A stretch of 36,613 nt of DNA from Flavobacteriales bacterium (GCA_027066995.1 JAMOMQ010000104.1:1-36613), one strand, 5' to 3'; counted from the stretch's first letter, positions 8,814 through 20,427 are shown. Translations and numbers: made by a program. The notes: a model not told the origin generated them from the sequence alone.

Positions 8814-10022
8814 ATGTATGACCACCTTCAAAGTATCAAACAACGCTTTGGTATTATAGGAAATGACCCCAAACTCAATCGCGCTTTAGATAAGGCTTTA
8901 CGTGTTGCACCTACAGATATCACCGTTTTAATTACCGGCGAAAGCGGCGTCGGTAAAGAAAGTATCCCTAAAATCATCCATCACAATTCGCACCGCAAGC
9001 ACGGACCCTATTTTGCGGTTAACTGCGGCGCCATCCCCGAGGGCACCATTGACAGCGAACTCTTCGGTCACGAGAAAGGCTCATTTACCGGAGCCTCCAC
9101 GACCCGTAAAGGTTATTTTGAAGTTGCCGACGGAGGCACCCTGTTTTTAGATGAAGTAGGCGAATTGCCTCTAACCACCCAAGTGCGTTTATTACGTGTG
9201 CTGGAAAACGGCGAATTCTTAAAAGTAGGCTCGTCCAAAGTGCAAAAAACCGACGTGCGTATAGTGACGGCTACCAACAAAAACTTGCTAAAACTCATAG
9301 AAGAAGGCAAGTTTAGAGAAGATTTATATTATCGTCTTAACACCGTAGAGATAGACCTGCCACCTTTACGACAACGCCGCGGAGATATACATTTGTTGTT
9401 TAGAAAATTTGCATCCGATTTTGCTCAAAAATATGGCAAACCAACCGTCAGGCTCACACCCGATGCCATTGCCATTTTAGAGTCTTATGACTGGCCGGGC
9501 AATATCAGACAGTTACGAAATGTTGTGGAAGAAATATCCGTATTGGAAGAAAACAGACAAATTGACGGCGAAACATTAAAAAAATATTTACCCGATTTTA
9601 GAAAAAGACTTCCCTCTGTTATTCCGTCTGAACACGCACATTTTGACTTTAATAAAGACCGCGAAATTTTATATAAATTGATTTTCGATTTAAAAAAAGA
9701 AGTCGATTATTTAAAAGATCAAATCGAAAACAAAGCTGACAATTTCTATCCCGCATTAGCACACTCTGTCCCCAAACAAACCGAAGATGGTGTCGAAATT
9801 ATTTATCATGGTAACGGCCACAACAATTCACATTATATCGAAGATCCTACTATAATAGATGTTGAACATCATAACGAAGAATCCTTATCTTTGCAGGATA
9901 AAGAAATCGATTTGATTAAAAAAGCCTTGGAAAAACACCACGGCAAACGCAAAAAAGCTGCCGAAGAACTCGGCATTTCGGAACGGACTTTATATCGAAA
10001 GATTAAACAGTATAATTTATAA
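8814..10022 (+). CDS. Sigma54-dependent Fis-family transcriptional activator lacking an N-terminal receiver domain
   Basis: AAA+ motifs GESGVGKES, ELFGHEKGSFTGA, GGTLFLDEVGELPL, REDLYYRLNTVEIDLPPLRQRRGDI; C-terminal Fis-type HTH KRKKAAEELGISERTLYRKIKQYNL. Confidence 0.95.
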   Translation: MYDHLQSIKQRFGIIGNDPKLNRALDKALRVAPTDITVLITGESGVGKESIPKIIHHNSHRKHGPYFAVNCGAIPEGTIDSELFGHEKGSFTGASTTRKGYFEVADGGTLFLDEVGELPLTTQVRLLRVLENGEFLKVGSSKVQKTDVRIVTATNKNLLKLIEEGKFREDLYYRLNTVEIDLPPLRQRRGDIHLLFRKFASDFAQKYGKPTVRLTPDAIAILESYDWPGNIRQLRNVVEEISVLEENRQIDGETLKKYLPDFRKRLPSVIPSEHAHFDFNKDREILYKLIFDLKKEVDYLKDQIENKADNFYPALAHSVPKQTEDGVEIIYHGNGHNNSHYIEDPTIIDVEHHNEESLSLQDKEIDLIKKALEKHHGKRKKAAEELGISERTLYRKIKQYNL

Positions 10023-10023
10023 A

Positions 10024-10527
10024 ATGAAACGCCGAACCATATACATATTATTGTTACTTTTAAGTTTTCAAGCCTGTAAAGTCAATTATTCGTTTACAGG
10101 AATAAATATTTCAAAAGATATTAAAACTTTTGAAGTCGATTATATCCCTAACAATGCACCGCTGATTGTACCCGGTCTTAATGAAGATTTTAGAAACATG
10201 TTGATAGACCGTATCAATCAACAAACCGGTTTAACACAAGTAAAAACCAACGGTGACATTATTTTTCAAGGTGAAATTACCGACTACCGTATTGACCCTG
10301 TTGCACTGACATCGGGACAAACCGCGGCGCAAAACCGCCTAACCATCAGTATAAAAATGGAATATCTCAACACCAAAGATAACGAAGAAAATATCAACAA
10401 AACTTACTCTTGGTATTATGATTATCCCGCCAGTGTCAGTCGGACACAGATTGAAGCTGACGCTCATAAAATAATAATGGAAACCATACTTGACAATATA
10501 TTTAATGACACATTAGCCAAATGGTAA
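10024..10527 (+). CDS. lptE: LptE family LPS assembly lipoprotein
   Basis: Lipobox LSFQAC, KVNYSFTGINI start typical of Bacteroidetes LptE; position between the sigma54 activator and secG. Confidence 0.85.
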   Translation: MKRRTIYILLLLLSFQACKVNYSFTGINISKDIKTFEVDYIPNNAPLIVPGLNEDFRNMLIDRINQQTGLTQVKTNGDIIFQGEITDYRIDPVALTSGQTAAQNRLTISIKMEYLNTKDNEENINKTYSWYYDYPASVSRTQIEADAHKIIMETILDNIFNDTLAKW

Positions 10528-11240
10528 ATCGCGGACAAATAATAGCAGCTATAGAAAATCATGACATCTCGGATATTGACATGATTGACGAAATTATCAA
10601 AAAACACCCCTATTTTCAACAAGCTTGGACTTTAAAAACTTATTATTTAAAGCAAACAAATACCTATTACAACCACAGTTTGCAACAGACTGCAGCTCGC
10701 ACCATTGACCGTTCGGTATTATTTGATTATTTAAACCCTAACAAGCCGGAAGATACTATTAACAAATCCACTGCAATAAACAAGAGTATTTCCGGCAAAA
10801 CAGCAAATAAACCATTGGCCGAACCCATACTAAAGCCAACCACAGAAGAGCAAACCGAGAATACAGAAAAAATAAAGAAAAAAAACGACCGTTCTACACC
10901 ACCTCAAACACAAAAACTGTCATATATAGAATGGCTAAAACAATTAAACCGTTCTCCTAAAAAAAGTATTGATAAAAATATTGAACTGATTGATAAATTT
11001 TTGAAAGAACGGCCTAAAATAATTCCCATAAAAGACAAAACCATCAAACCTCCCGAAATTATTGAACAAAGTGTGGTGGAAAAACAAATGTTAATGACCG
11101 AAACTTTGGCTAATTTATATGTCAAACAGAAAAAATATGATAAAGCCATTCAAGCTTTTCGTATATTAAGTTTGAAATATCCAAAAAAAAGTAGTTATTT
11201 TGCAAATCAAATTAAAGAAATTAAACAAAATTTAAAATAA
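10521..11240 (+). CDS. Hypothetical protein with C-terminal TPR-like repeat
   Basis: C-terminal TLANLYVKQKKYDKAIQAFRILSLKYPKKSSYFANQIKEI is TPR-like; overlaps lptE end by 7 nt. Confidence 0.8.
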   Translation: MVNRGQIIAAIENHDISDIDMIDEIIKKHPYFQQAWTLKTYYLKQTNTYYNHSLQQTAARTIDRSVLFDYLNPNKPEDTINKSTAINKSISGKTANKPLAEPILKPTTEEQTENTEKIKKKNDRSTPPQTQKLSYIEWLKQLNRSPKKSIDKNIELIDKFLKERPKIIPIKDKTIKPPEIIEQSVVEKQMLMTETLANLYVKQKKYDKAIQAFRILSLKYPKKSSYFANQIKEIKQNLK

Positions 11241-11246
11241 GAAATT

Positions 11247-11600
11247 ATGAGTTTATTCGTTTTTATACTATTAATTGCTATTGTAGCCTTTTTATTAATT
11301 ACCGTAATCATGGTTCAAAACCCCAAAGGTGGCGGTTTAGATTCTAATTTTGGCGGTGGTGGTGCCAATATGTTTGGTGGCGTGCAACAAACAACAGACT
11401 TTTTAGATAAAGCCACTTGGTTTTTATTCAGTTTATTAGTCATTTTGATTTTAATTTCAAATTCGGCAATTATGAGCACCAGATCCACTGACATTTCTCC
11501 TGCCAAGCAAGCTATTGAAAATCATATTCCAACGCAGGATGAAACGCAAAAACCCATGCCCAATCCTATGATACCATCTGACAAGCCCGAAAAAAAATAA
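11247..11600 (+). CDS. secG: Preprotein translocase subunit SecG
   Basis: Two TM segments separated by VQNPKGGGLDSNFGGGGANMFGGVQQTTDFLDKATW motif. Confidence 0.95.
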   Translation: MSLFVFILLIAIVAFLLITVIMVQNPKGGGLDSNFGGGGANMFGGVQQTTDFLDKATWFLFSLLVILILISNSAIMSTRSTDISPAKQAIENHIPTQDETQKPMPNPMIPSDKPEKK

Positions 11601-11603
11601 TAA

Positions 11604-13367
<1,764 letters not shown>

Positions 13368-13390
13368 TCATCTTAAATAAATAAATTAAA

Positions 13391-13420
13391 ATGCCGACGC
13401 AAATCGTCGGCATTTTTTAT
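13391..13420 (+). terminator. Intrinsic terminator downstream of groEL
   Basis: ATGCCGACG-CAAAT-CGTCGGCAT followed by TTTTT. Confidence 0.85.
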
Positions 13421-13495
13421 AGGTATAATAGCCATAAGTAATCTAAACCTTAACCATAGATAATCCATTAAATACATATCTTATAATTATCCACA

Positions 13496-13529
13496 AAAAA
13501 AGCCGGACTTTATATCCGGCTTTTTTTGT
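13496..13529 (-). terminator. Intrinsic terminator downstream of rplS
   Basis: AAAAAAGCCGG-ACTTTATAT-CCGGCTTTTTTT, functional in either direction. Confidence 0.8.
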
Positions 13530-13547
13530 ATCATCATTATAAAACGA

Positions 13548-13913
13548 TTAAGATTTTTTAACACGTCTTTCTCTAATACGGGCTTTTTTACCACGAAGAT
13601 TTCTAAAATAGAATATACGTGCTCTTCGGACTTTACCATGCTTGTTGACTTCAATTTTTTGAATGGTAGGCATGTTGATAGGAAATATACGTTCAACTGC
13701 AATATCATTCGAAATTTTACGAATGGTAAAAGTTTCGGTAGCACCACTACCTCTACGTTGAATAACAACTCCTTTAAAAAACTGAGTCCGGGTTTTGTTA
13801 CCTTCTCTAATTTCGTAATACACCGTAATGGTATCACCGGGGCCAAACTCCGGCAAATCTTTTTTCTCTACTAATTCGTCTTGAACAAATTTAATTAAAC
13901 TATCCATTTTCAA
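13548..13913 (-). CDS. rplS: 50S ribosomal protein L19
   Basis: FGPGDTITVYYEIREGNKTRTQFFKGVVIQRRGSGATETFTIRKIS...VERIFPINMPTIQKIEVNKHGKVRRARIFYFRNLRGKKARI. Confidence 0.97.
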   Translation of the reverse strand: MKMDSLIKFVQDELVEKKDLPEFGPGDTITVYYEIREGNKTRTQFFKGVVIQRRGSGATETFTIRKISNDIAVERIFPINMPTIQKIEVNKHGKVRRARIFYFRNLRGKKARIRERRVKKS

Positions 13914-13976
13914 TAATTTTATGTGACTTCAAAGAAACATTCACGATTTTCGCCAGCGGTTTAATTGAATTGGGTG

Positions 13977-14006
13977 CAAAATTACAAAAAAATTCTTATT
14001 AGACAA
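13977..14006 (-). promoter_or_regulatory. Bacteroidetes sigmaA-type promoter for rplS (TTG-N19-TAATTTTG)
   Basis: On the minus strand, -33 TTG (14006-14004), 19-nt spacer, -7 TAATTTTG (13984-13977), upstream of rplS start at 13913. Confidence 0.7.
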
Positions 14007-14027
14007 ATTTGTTTTAATCGAATAAAT

Positions 14028-14549
14028 TTAAAACGGCATCATACGTGTTAATAGATTGTTGCCTGTTTTTATTTTATACATAACAACCCCTGCAACATGT
14101 ATTACAACTAAAGCCAATAAAGTAAAAACAGCCATTTTGTGAACCGCTTCCAAGTTCTCGTCAAACTCTGCTCCTACAGGGAACGGGCCTCCCAAATCAT
14201 AAGACAAAGCACCGGTTTGGTATACCATTATAAAACCGACAAATGGCGTAAATATTAAAAACACATACATTAAACTTATAACAAGCTGCACAAATATTCT
14301 GTGAGATTTACTATAATAAGTAATGTGTGGAGGAAGTCTGTCCAAGTTTTTTCGCCGTATATAAATTCTGATAAGTGTTAATATTAAAATAGTCATACCG
14401 AGAATGGCATGCAAACGGTAGCGATTCATGTTTTCTTCATTAAATTTGTAGTCGTCAAAACTTAAACCGACCAGAAAAACAATGATTAAAAGCAATAGGG
14501 TTAACCAATGGATAACAATCAATGACTTAGGATATTTTTTTGCAGGCAT
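14028..14549 (-). CDS. Cytochrome b561 family protein
   Basis: Four TM helices with conserved His (VIHWLTLLLL, RYRLHAILGM, EAVHKMAVFTLLALVVIHVAGVV), GGPFPVG loop. Confidence 0.85.
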   Translation of the reverse strand: MPAKKYPKSLIVIHWLTLLLLIIVFLVGLSFDDYKFNEENMNRYRLHAILGMTILILTLIRIYIRRKNLDRLPPHITYYSKSHRIFVQLVISLMYVFLIFTPFVGFIMVYQTGALSYDLGGPFPVGAEFDENLEAVHKMAVFTLLALVVIHVAGVVMYKIKTGNNLLTRMMPF

Positions 14550-14600
14550 AACTTTATTTTTTATAATAACTTGGTAAAGTTAAAAAGATTTTTTCAATAA

Positions 14601-15137
14601 TCATAATTTTAACTTAGTTTTTTTAACAAATTCCCACAAAACCACGCCTACACTTACAGAAATATTCAACGAATGTTTGGTGCCGAATTGTGGTATTTCA
14701 ATACAAGTATCAGACTGATCAACAATACTTTGTTGTACACCTTTGACTTCATTGCCAAAAACCAGCGCATAAATTGTTCCCTTTTGTGGCTCAAAATCTT
14801 GTAAAGCTATGGCACCTCTAACCTGTTCAATACTGATGACCTTTACATCTTGCTTTTTTAAATTATCTATGGCCGCTTGTGTAGTATCAAAATATTCCCA
14901 GTCTACAGAATCTGTTGCGCCCAAGGCAGTTTTATGAATATCTTTATGAGGTGGCTGCGCCGTAATACCACACAGTAATATTTTTTTTATTAAAAAGGCA
15001 TCGGCAGTTCTAAATACAGAACCTATATTATTTAAACTTCTAATATTGTCCAAAACCACTATTACCGGTGTTTTTTCGGCCTTTTTAAAACCCTCAATAT
15101 CCAAACGGTTTAGTTCACTGTTTTTAATTTTCTGCAT
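14601..15137 (-). CDS. TrmH/SpoU family RNA methyltransferase
   Basis: VVLDNIRSLNNIGSVFRTADAF, LVFGNEVKGV, IEIPQFGTKHSLNISVSVGVVLWEF knot-fold motifs. Confidence 0.93.
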   Translation of the reverse strand: MQKIKNSELNRLDIEGFKKAEKTPVIVVLDNIRSLNNIGSVFRTADAFLIKKILLCGITAQPPHKDIHKTALGATDSVDWEYFDTTQAAIDNLKKQDVKVISIEQVRGAIALQDFEPQKGTIYALVFGNEVKGVQQSIVDQSDTCIEIPQFGTKHSLNISVSVGVVLWEFVKKTKLKL

Positions 15138-15257
15138 AAATAAAGCTGTTTATTTTAAAAGCAAAATTAAACATTTCCCGTTCATTTTGTATAAAAAACT
15201 TTAAACCTTTGTTCAATAAAGACCGAATTAAAACGTTATAAAATTAGTTTTAATTAG

Positions 15258-15265
15258 TATATTTG
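15258..15265 (+). promoter_or_regulatory. Bacteroidetes -7 element TATATTTG upstream of the DUF6089-uppS-bamA cluster
   Basis: Exact TAnnTTTG match about 23 nt upstream of ATG; no clear -33 seen. Confidence 0.4.
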
Positions 15266-15287
15266 CAAGTTTTAATTTTTATCCTTA

Positions 15288-16028
15288 ATGACAAAAATTC
15301 AATTAAGTTTTATTATCGTCCTTATTAGCACTGTCTTTTCATACGGTCAAGCTTATGAATTCGGCATACAAGCCGGTGGTGGTAATTATATCGGTGATAT
15401 TGGCCGTGAATATTATTTTTACCCCAACAAAATAGGTGGCGGCATTTTATTTAAACGCACCGTTAACCCTTGGTTTTCATTACGTCTCAATCTTAATTAC
15501 TATCAAATCAGAGCCAATGACGCTGAAGCCGAAAGTCTGGGACGTCAGTTAAGAAATTTTTCTGTAGAGGGACAAATCATTAATTTCTCTGCCGGCATAG
15601 AATACAATTTTATCCCTCGCAATCCTTATTTACCGCTTAAAAGTTTACACAGAATAAGTCCGTATATGTTTTTAGGCTTAGGCTTAGGCTCTTATTCGGG
15701 CAGAATATACAGCAACAATATACCACACACCAACCATCCTGAAGATTACGGTTTGGAGTATAGCGGCGCCAGGCTCAACATTCCTATGAAGCTAGGCATC
15801 AAATACAAAGTCAGCCGACACTTTATTCTTAGCCTCGAATCCGGTGTCTCCTATTTTTTTACCGATGATCTGGACGGCACTCATGCCTTATATGATAACG
15901 AAGCCTATTTAATCAAAAACAAAATTGTTCCAAGCACCAATACCAATTCAAATGACTGGTATTCATTCTCTTCCATTGGTTTCATCTATACTTTTGGCGA
16001 CCTAAATTGTTATTTTAATCTATTCTAA
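15288..16028 (+). CDS. Outer-membrane beta-barrel protein, DUF6089-like
   Basis: Signal peptide; YEFGIQAGGGNYIGDIGREYYFYPNKIGGGILFKRTVNPWFSLRLNLNYYQI; position directly upstream of uppS-bamA. Confidence 0.8.
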   Translation: MTKIQLSFIIVLISTVFSYGQAYEFGIQAGGGNYIGDIGREYYFYPNKIGGGILFKRTVNPWFSLRLNLNYYQIRANDAEAESLGRQLRNFSVEGQIINFSAGIEYNFIPRNPYLPLKSLHRISPYMFLGLGLGSYSGRIYSNNIPHTNHPEDYGLEYSGARLNIPMKLGIKYKVSRHFILSLESGVSYFFTDDLDGTHALYDNEAYLIKNKIVPSTNTNSNDWYSFSSIGFIYTFGDLNCYFNLF

Positions 16029-16033
16029 TTCTT

Positions 16034-16783
16034 ATGATAAAAAAAGAAGCATTAGAAAAAGAAAAACTGCCGGAGCACATCGCCATTATTATGGATGGTA
16101 ACGGCCGTTGGGCTAAAAAACAAGGTAAAAACAGGGTTTTTGGACATCATCAAGGTGTTAAAACAGTTCGTGAAATAGTAGAATCGTCGGTCGAATTAAA
16201 AATTCCCTATTTGAGTTTATACACGTTTTCTACAGAAAATTGGCACCGGCCACAAGAAGAAGTAGATGCATTGATGAATCTTTTGGTTGAAACACTCAAC
16301 GATCAAATGTCCGATTTGATGCGACAAAATATCCGGCTCAATGCTATAGGAGATTTAAGCAAACTACCTCAACACACCTATAAAACCCTGCAAGACGTTT
16401 TAAACAAAACCGGCAAAAATACCGGCATGACACTAAGCATCGCCTTAAATTACGGGGGGCGCGATGAAATTGTGCACATGACCAAAAAACTGGCAAAAAA
16501 AGTTAAAAATAATATAATTTTGCCCGAAAATATTGACGAAAACAAAATAAATTTGCACCTTTACAGTCATAATCTTCCCGATGTGGATTTTATGATTAGG
16601 ACAGGTGGCGAAAAAAGAATCAGTAATTTCCTGTTATGGAAAATAGCCTATGCAGAGTTGTATTTTACCGATACACTTTGGCCTGATTTTAATAAACAAC
16701 ACTATTATGAAGCTTTGGCGGATTATCAAAAAAGAGAAAGAAGATTTGGAAAAACAAGTGAACAAGTTAACAATGAAATATAA
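16034..16783 (+). CDS. uppS: Isoprenyl transferase / undecaprenyl diphosphate synthase
   Basis: PEHIAIIMDGNGRWAKKQGKNRVFGHHQGVK...LYTFSTENWHRP...DFMIRTGGEKRISNFLLWKIAYAELYFTDTLWPDF. Confidence 0.97.
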   Translation: MIKKEALEKEKLPEHIAIIMDGNGRWAKKQGKNRVFGHHQGVKTVREIVESSVELKIPYLSLYTFSTENWHRPQEEVDALMNLLVETLNDQMSDLMRQNIRLNAIGDLSKLPQHTYKTLQDVLNKTGKNTGMTLSIALNYGGRDEIVHMTKKLAKKVKNNIILPENIDENKINLHLYSHNLPDVDFMIRTGGEKRISNFLLWKIAYAELYFTDTLWPDFNKQHYYEALADYQKRERRFGKTSEQVNNEI

Positions 16784-19325
16784 AAAAATAATCATAGCAA
16801 TTCTGACATTAATATTTACCGCTGGCATGTATGCCCAACAAAATAACAATGCAGATTACAAAATATATCAGATTGAACAAATAAAAATCAACGGTTTAAA
16901 ACAGTTCAACCCTGAAACCGTTAAAGCCTTTATCGGTGTTGACAAAGGAGATGTCATAGAAGTCCCCGGCGAACAAACCGCAGACATCATCAACAAACTT
17001 TGGGACTTGTCATATTTCTCCGATGTCGATTTATATATCATCCCGACTACTGACAATAAAGTTATTTTAGAAATAGACTTGAAAGAGTTACCCAAAATCT
17101 CGGAAGTTAAAATAACCGGCGTTTCCAAGTCCAAACGTAAAGAGTTCATTAAAGATTTGGACTTGAAGAAAAATGTAATTCTCAGTGAAAATTTGAAAGC
17201 ACGAACGATTGAAACCATCAAAAACAAATTCTTAAAAAAAGGTTTTCTAAAAACCCAAGTCAATCTCAAGGTTGTCCCCGACTCTACAGATTATGTCAAA
17301 TTATTGGTCGATATAGATAAAGGTAAGCGCATTAAAATTAAACATATAAATATAGTCGGCAACAAAGACATTAAAGCCAAAAAACTCAAAAAACAATTAA
17401 AGCACACCAAAGAAAGACGCATTTACCGCTTTTGGAAGCGTTCAAAATATATACCTGACGATTTTAAAGAAGATTTGGTAAATCTTGAAAAATATTATAA
17501 AGAAAAAGGCTATAGAAATGCCCGCGTATTATCTGATTCAATATACTTTGACAAAAATGACAAACTCAATATTGACATAAAAGTTGAAGAAGGTAAGAAA
17601 TATTATTTTGGCAACATTGATGTGGTCGGTAACAACCGCTACAGCACCAAATTCATTAAAAAAATATTAGGTATTAAAAAAGGAGACGTTTATAATGGCA
17701 CTCTGATTAATGACCGTGTCAATGATCAAAGTCCCGATGCGGAAAGTTTGGTCAATTTATATCAAAACAACGGTTATCTGTTTTCACGCATCAATTTGGT
17801 TGAAAAAGGAGTCAGAAAAGACACTATTGACTACGAACTACGTATTTATGAAGGAAAACCCGCTAAGTTTAACAATATTACTGTCAATGGTAACCAAAAA
17901 ACTAATGATAAAGTTATCTACCGTGAACTGAGAACTATTCCCGGACAAACTTACAGCAAGCAAAACGTGATCAGAACCATTCGCGAACTGGCACAAATGG
18001 GCTTTTTTGATGCTGAGAAAATAACACCCGACCTCAAAAACATTGATCAAAATGCCGGCACCGTTGATATTGATTGGCATGTAGAAGAAGCAGGCAGCAG
18101 TCAAATTCAACTACAAGGAGGTTTTGACGGACATTACTTTATAGGCACCCTTGGATTATCGTTAAACAACTTTTCTATCCGCAACATTTTTAACGGTAAA
18201 GAATATAAACCCCTACCGATGGGAGACGGACAAAAATTGTCTTTAAACTTACAAGTGTCACAACGCTACGAAACTTACAGCTTATCATTTTCAGAACCTT
18301 GGTTTGGCGGCAAAAGACCGCAAGCTTTTTCCGTTTCCACTTATTACTCTACTTATTATGGTGTTGATTACAACGCATCCACCATCAATTATTATGAAGT
18401 TGATCGTAGCAAGAAATTTATAATCACAGGCTTAACGGTCGGTTTGTCCAGAAAACTGCAATGGCCCGATGACTACTTTTTCTTAAGTCAATCCGTCAGT
18501 TTAAACCACTATACCATTAAAGACTACGGCTCAATTGGTGCGTTTGGCTTTGACAACGGCACCTCCAATAACTTCTCATACAACTTTATGTTTGGGCGTA
18601 ACTCCAGTGGCCCTAATCCTATTTTCCCTACGGTTGGTTCCGAATTTGCTTTGAGTTTAAAACTGACCCCTCCCTACTCATTGTTTAGCAAAATAGATTA
18701 TGCTACAATCACGGAAAATCCGGATTATTTAGATAATAACGGCAATCCGGATTATGAGAAAATAAATCAACAAAAATACAAGTTCATAGAATATTATAAG
18801 ATTAAATTAAACGGGACTTGGTATTCAAACTTGTATAAAAAATTGACTTTAAGATCAAAAGCGGAATTCGGCTACCTTGGTGCCTACAACAACGATTTGG
18901 GCATTCCGCCGTTTGAACGTTTCTTTGTGGGTGGCACTATGCCTACCGGTGGCAATTTGGACTCTAGAGAAACCATCCCGTTACGAGGTTACCTCGACCA
19001 GTCACTTAATAGAAGTTTTGCCAACAGAGGCGGAACCGTTTACAACAAATTTTCGTTTGAGTTGAGATACCCCATCACTCTAAAACCTCAAGCATCTATA
19101 TATTTGCTATCATTTTTTGAAGGCGCCAATACCTATAACAATATTAAATATTTTAATCCGTTCTCATTAAAAAAATCAGCCGGAGTCGGTGTGCGTATTT
19201 TTATGAGTGCTTTTGGATTACTGGGTATTGATTTTGGATATGGCTTTGATAAAGTTCCTGACAATACAGGTGTTCCGAGAGTCTCGGGATGGCAAACGCA
19301 CTTTATTATGAACCAACGTTTATAA
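16773..19325 (+). CDS. bamA: Outer membrane protein assembly factor BamA (start likely MKYKKIIIAILTLIFTAGMYAQ)
   Basis: Signal peptide, several POTRA-like repeats, C-terminal surface-antigen barrel (PTGGNLDSRETIPLRGY, RYPITLKP); supplied ORF starts upstream inside uppS in another frame. Confidence 0.95.
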   Translation: MKYKKIIIAILTLIFTAGMYAQQNNNADYKIYQIEQIKINGLKQFNPETVKAFIGVDKGDVIEVPGEQTADIINKLWDLSYFSDVDLYIIPTTDNKVILEIDLKELPKISEVKITGVSKSKRKEFIKDLDLKKNVILSENLKARTIETIKNKFLKKGFLKTQVNLKVVPDSTDYVKLLVDIDKGKRIKIKHINIVGNKDIKAKKLKKQLKHTKERRIYRFWKRSKYIPDDFKEDLVNLEKYYKEKGYRNARVLSDSIYFDKNDKLNIDIKVEEGKKYYFGNIDVVGNNRYSTKFIKKILGIKKGDVYNGTLINDRVNDQSPDAESLVNLYQNNGYLFSRINLVEKGVRKDTIDYELRIYEGKPAKFNNITVNGNQKTNDKVIYRELRTIPGQTYSKQNVIRTIRELAQMGFFDAEKITPDLKNIDQNAGTVDIDWHVEEAGSSQIQLQGGFDGHYFIGTLGLSLNNFSIRNIFNGKEYKPLPMGDGQKLSLNLQVSQRYETYSLSFSEPWFGGKRPQAFSVSTYYSTYYGVDYNASTINYYEVDRSKKFIITGLTVGLSRKLQWPDDYFFLSQSVSLNHYTIKDYGSIGAFGFDNGTSNNFSYNFMFGRNSSGPNPIFPTVGSEFALSLKLTPPYSLFSKIDYATITENPDYLDNNGNPDYEKINQQKYKFIEYYKIKLNGTWYSNLYKKLTLRSKAEFGYLGAYNNDLGIPPFERFFVGGTMPTGGNLDSRETIPLRGYLDQSLNRSFANRGGTVYNKFSFELRYPITLKPQASIYLLSFFEGANTYNNIKYFNPFSLKKSAGVGVRIFMSAFGLLGIDFGYGFDKVPDNTGVPRVSGWQTHFIMNQRL

Positions 19326-19372
19326 TCAGCAAATCGACTTTGGCACAATTATTTCTTAATACTAACTAAACT

Positions 19373-20386
19373 ATGAAAAGAGTATTTATTTTACCGGTTT
19401 TATTCCTTTTGACCCTACAGATGACAGGTCAAGGTAGGATAAGAATTGCCTCAGTCGATATGGCGTATATTTTGGAAAAATTGCCCGAATATCAGTCGGC
19501 TTTAAAAGAACTCAATGCTAGAGCCAATCGCTGGAAAACCGAAATAGAAAGAAAGACCAAAGAAATTGAAGATCTAAAACTGTCGTTGGAACAAGAAAAA
19601 GTTTTATTAACCAAAGAACTGTTGCAAGAAAAAGAAGAAGAGATTGCTTTTAAAGAAAAAGAATTATTAAAATATCAATTGGCCAAATTTGGCCCCGAAG
19701 GTGATTATATATTACAAAAAGAACATCTGGTAGTGCCTGTGCAAGACCGCGTTTTTAATGCCGTTGCCAAATTGTTAAAATCTGCCAAATATGATATCGT
19801 ATTTGACAAGTCCAACGACAAACTCGGCCTTGTCTACACCTCACCAAAAATAGATATATCCGACAAAATATTAAAACTCATCAGCAAAGAACGCGGAAAG
19901 GAAGAACGTGCTAAAAAGGCTAAAAAAAGGAAAAAACAAAAAGCCGAAAAATTAAGCGAAGCAGCCAAAGCACGTAAAGAACTGGCAGAAAAACGAAAGC
20001 TGGAACGAGAAGCCAAACGCAAAGCAGCCTTAGAAGCTCGCAGAAAAAAACGCGAAAAAAACCTAAAGAAAAAAATTAATAAACAACCCCGTGAATCAGG
20101 AACAGAAGAATCAAAAGAAAAAAACGCGAAAGAAAGTGCAAGTAAAACCGTAGAAAGTGCAATAAAAAATACCAATGAAACAGAAAAAAAACCTGAAACC
20201 AATCAAAAGTTTGGAGATAAATTAACCCCTGAGCAACTTAAAGCTTTTGAAGCAAAAAAACCGAAATTAACACCGGAACAACTTAAAGCCCAACGAAAAA
20301 AAGAACGAGAAGAAAGACGTCGTCGCATATTGGAAGAAAGACGTAAAAAGAAAGCTAAAAAAGAACAACAAAACAAAGAAAATTAA
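19373..20386 (+). CDS. OmpH/Skp family chaperone with long charged C-terminal extension
   Basis: N-terminal OmpH domain (IRIASVDMAYILEKLPEYQSALKELNARANRWKTEIERKTKEIEDLK...YDIVFDKSNDKLGLVYTSPKIDISDKILKLI) followed by a Lys/Arg/Glu-rich tail. Confidence 0.9.
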   Translation: MKRVFILPVLFLLTLQMTGQGRIRIASVDMAYILEKLPEYQSALKELNARANRWKTEIERKTKEIEDLKLSLEQEKVLLTKELLQEKEEEIAFKEKELLKYQLAKFGPEGDYILQKEHLVVPVQDRVFNAVAKLLKSAKYDIVFDKSNDKLGLVYTSPKIDISDKILKLISKERGKEERAKKAKKRKKQKAEKLSEAAKARKELAEKRKLEREAKRKAALEARRKKREKNLKKKINKQPRESGTEESKEKNAKESASKTVESAIKNTNETEKKPETNQKFGDKLTPEQLKAFEAKKPKLTPEQLKAQRKKEREERRRRILEERRKKKAKKEQQNKEN

Positions 20387-20427
20387 TAATAAAAAAATAA
20401 TAAAAATAAACATTAAATTTAAATATT

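Noticed and set aside
13487-13874. ORFs 13487-13846 (-) and 13638-13874 (+) over rplS
   Set aside because: Overlap the unambiguous L19 coding sequence in other frames.
19834-20202. Minus-strand 122-aa Ser/Phe/Leu-rich ORF
   Set aside because: Antisense of the Lys/Arg/Glu-rich OmpH tail; composition is explained by the complementary codons.
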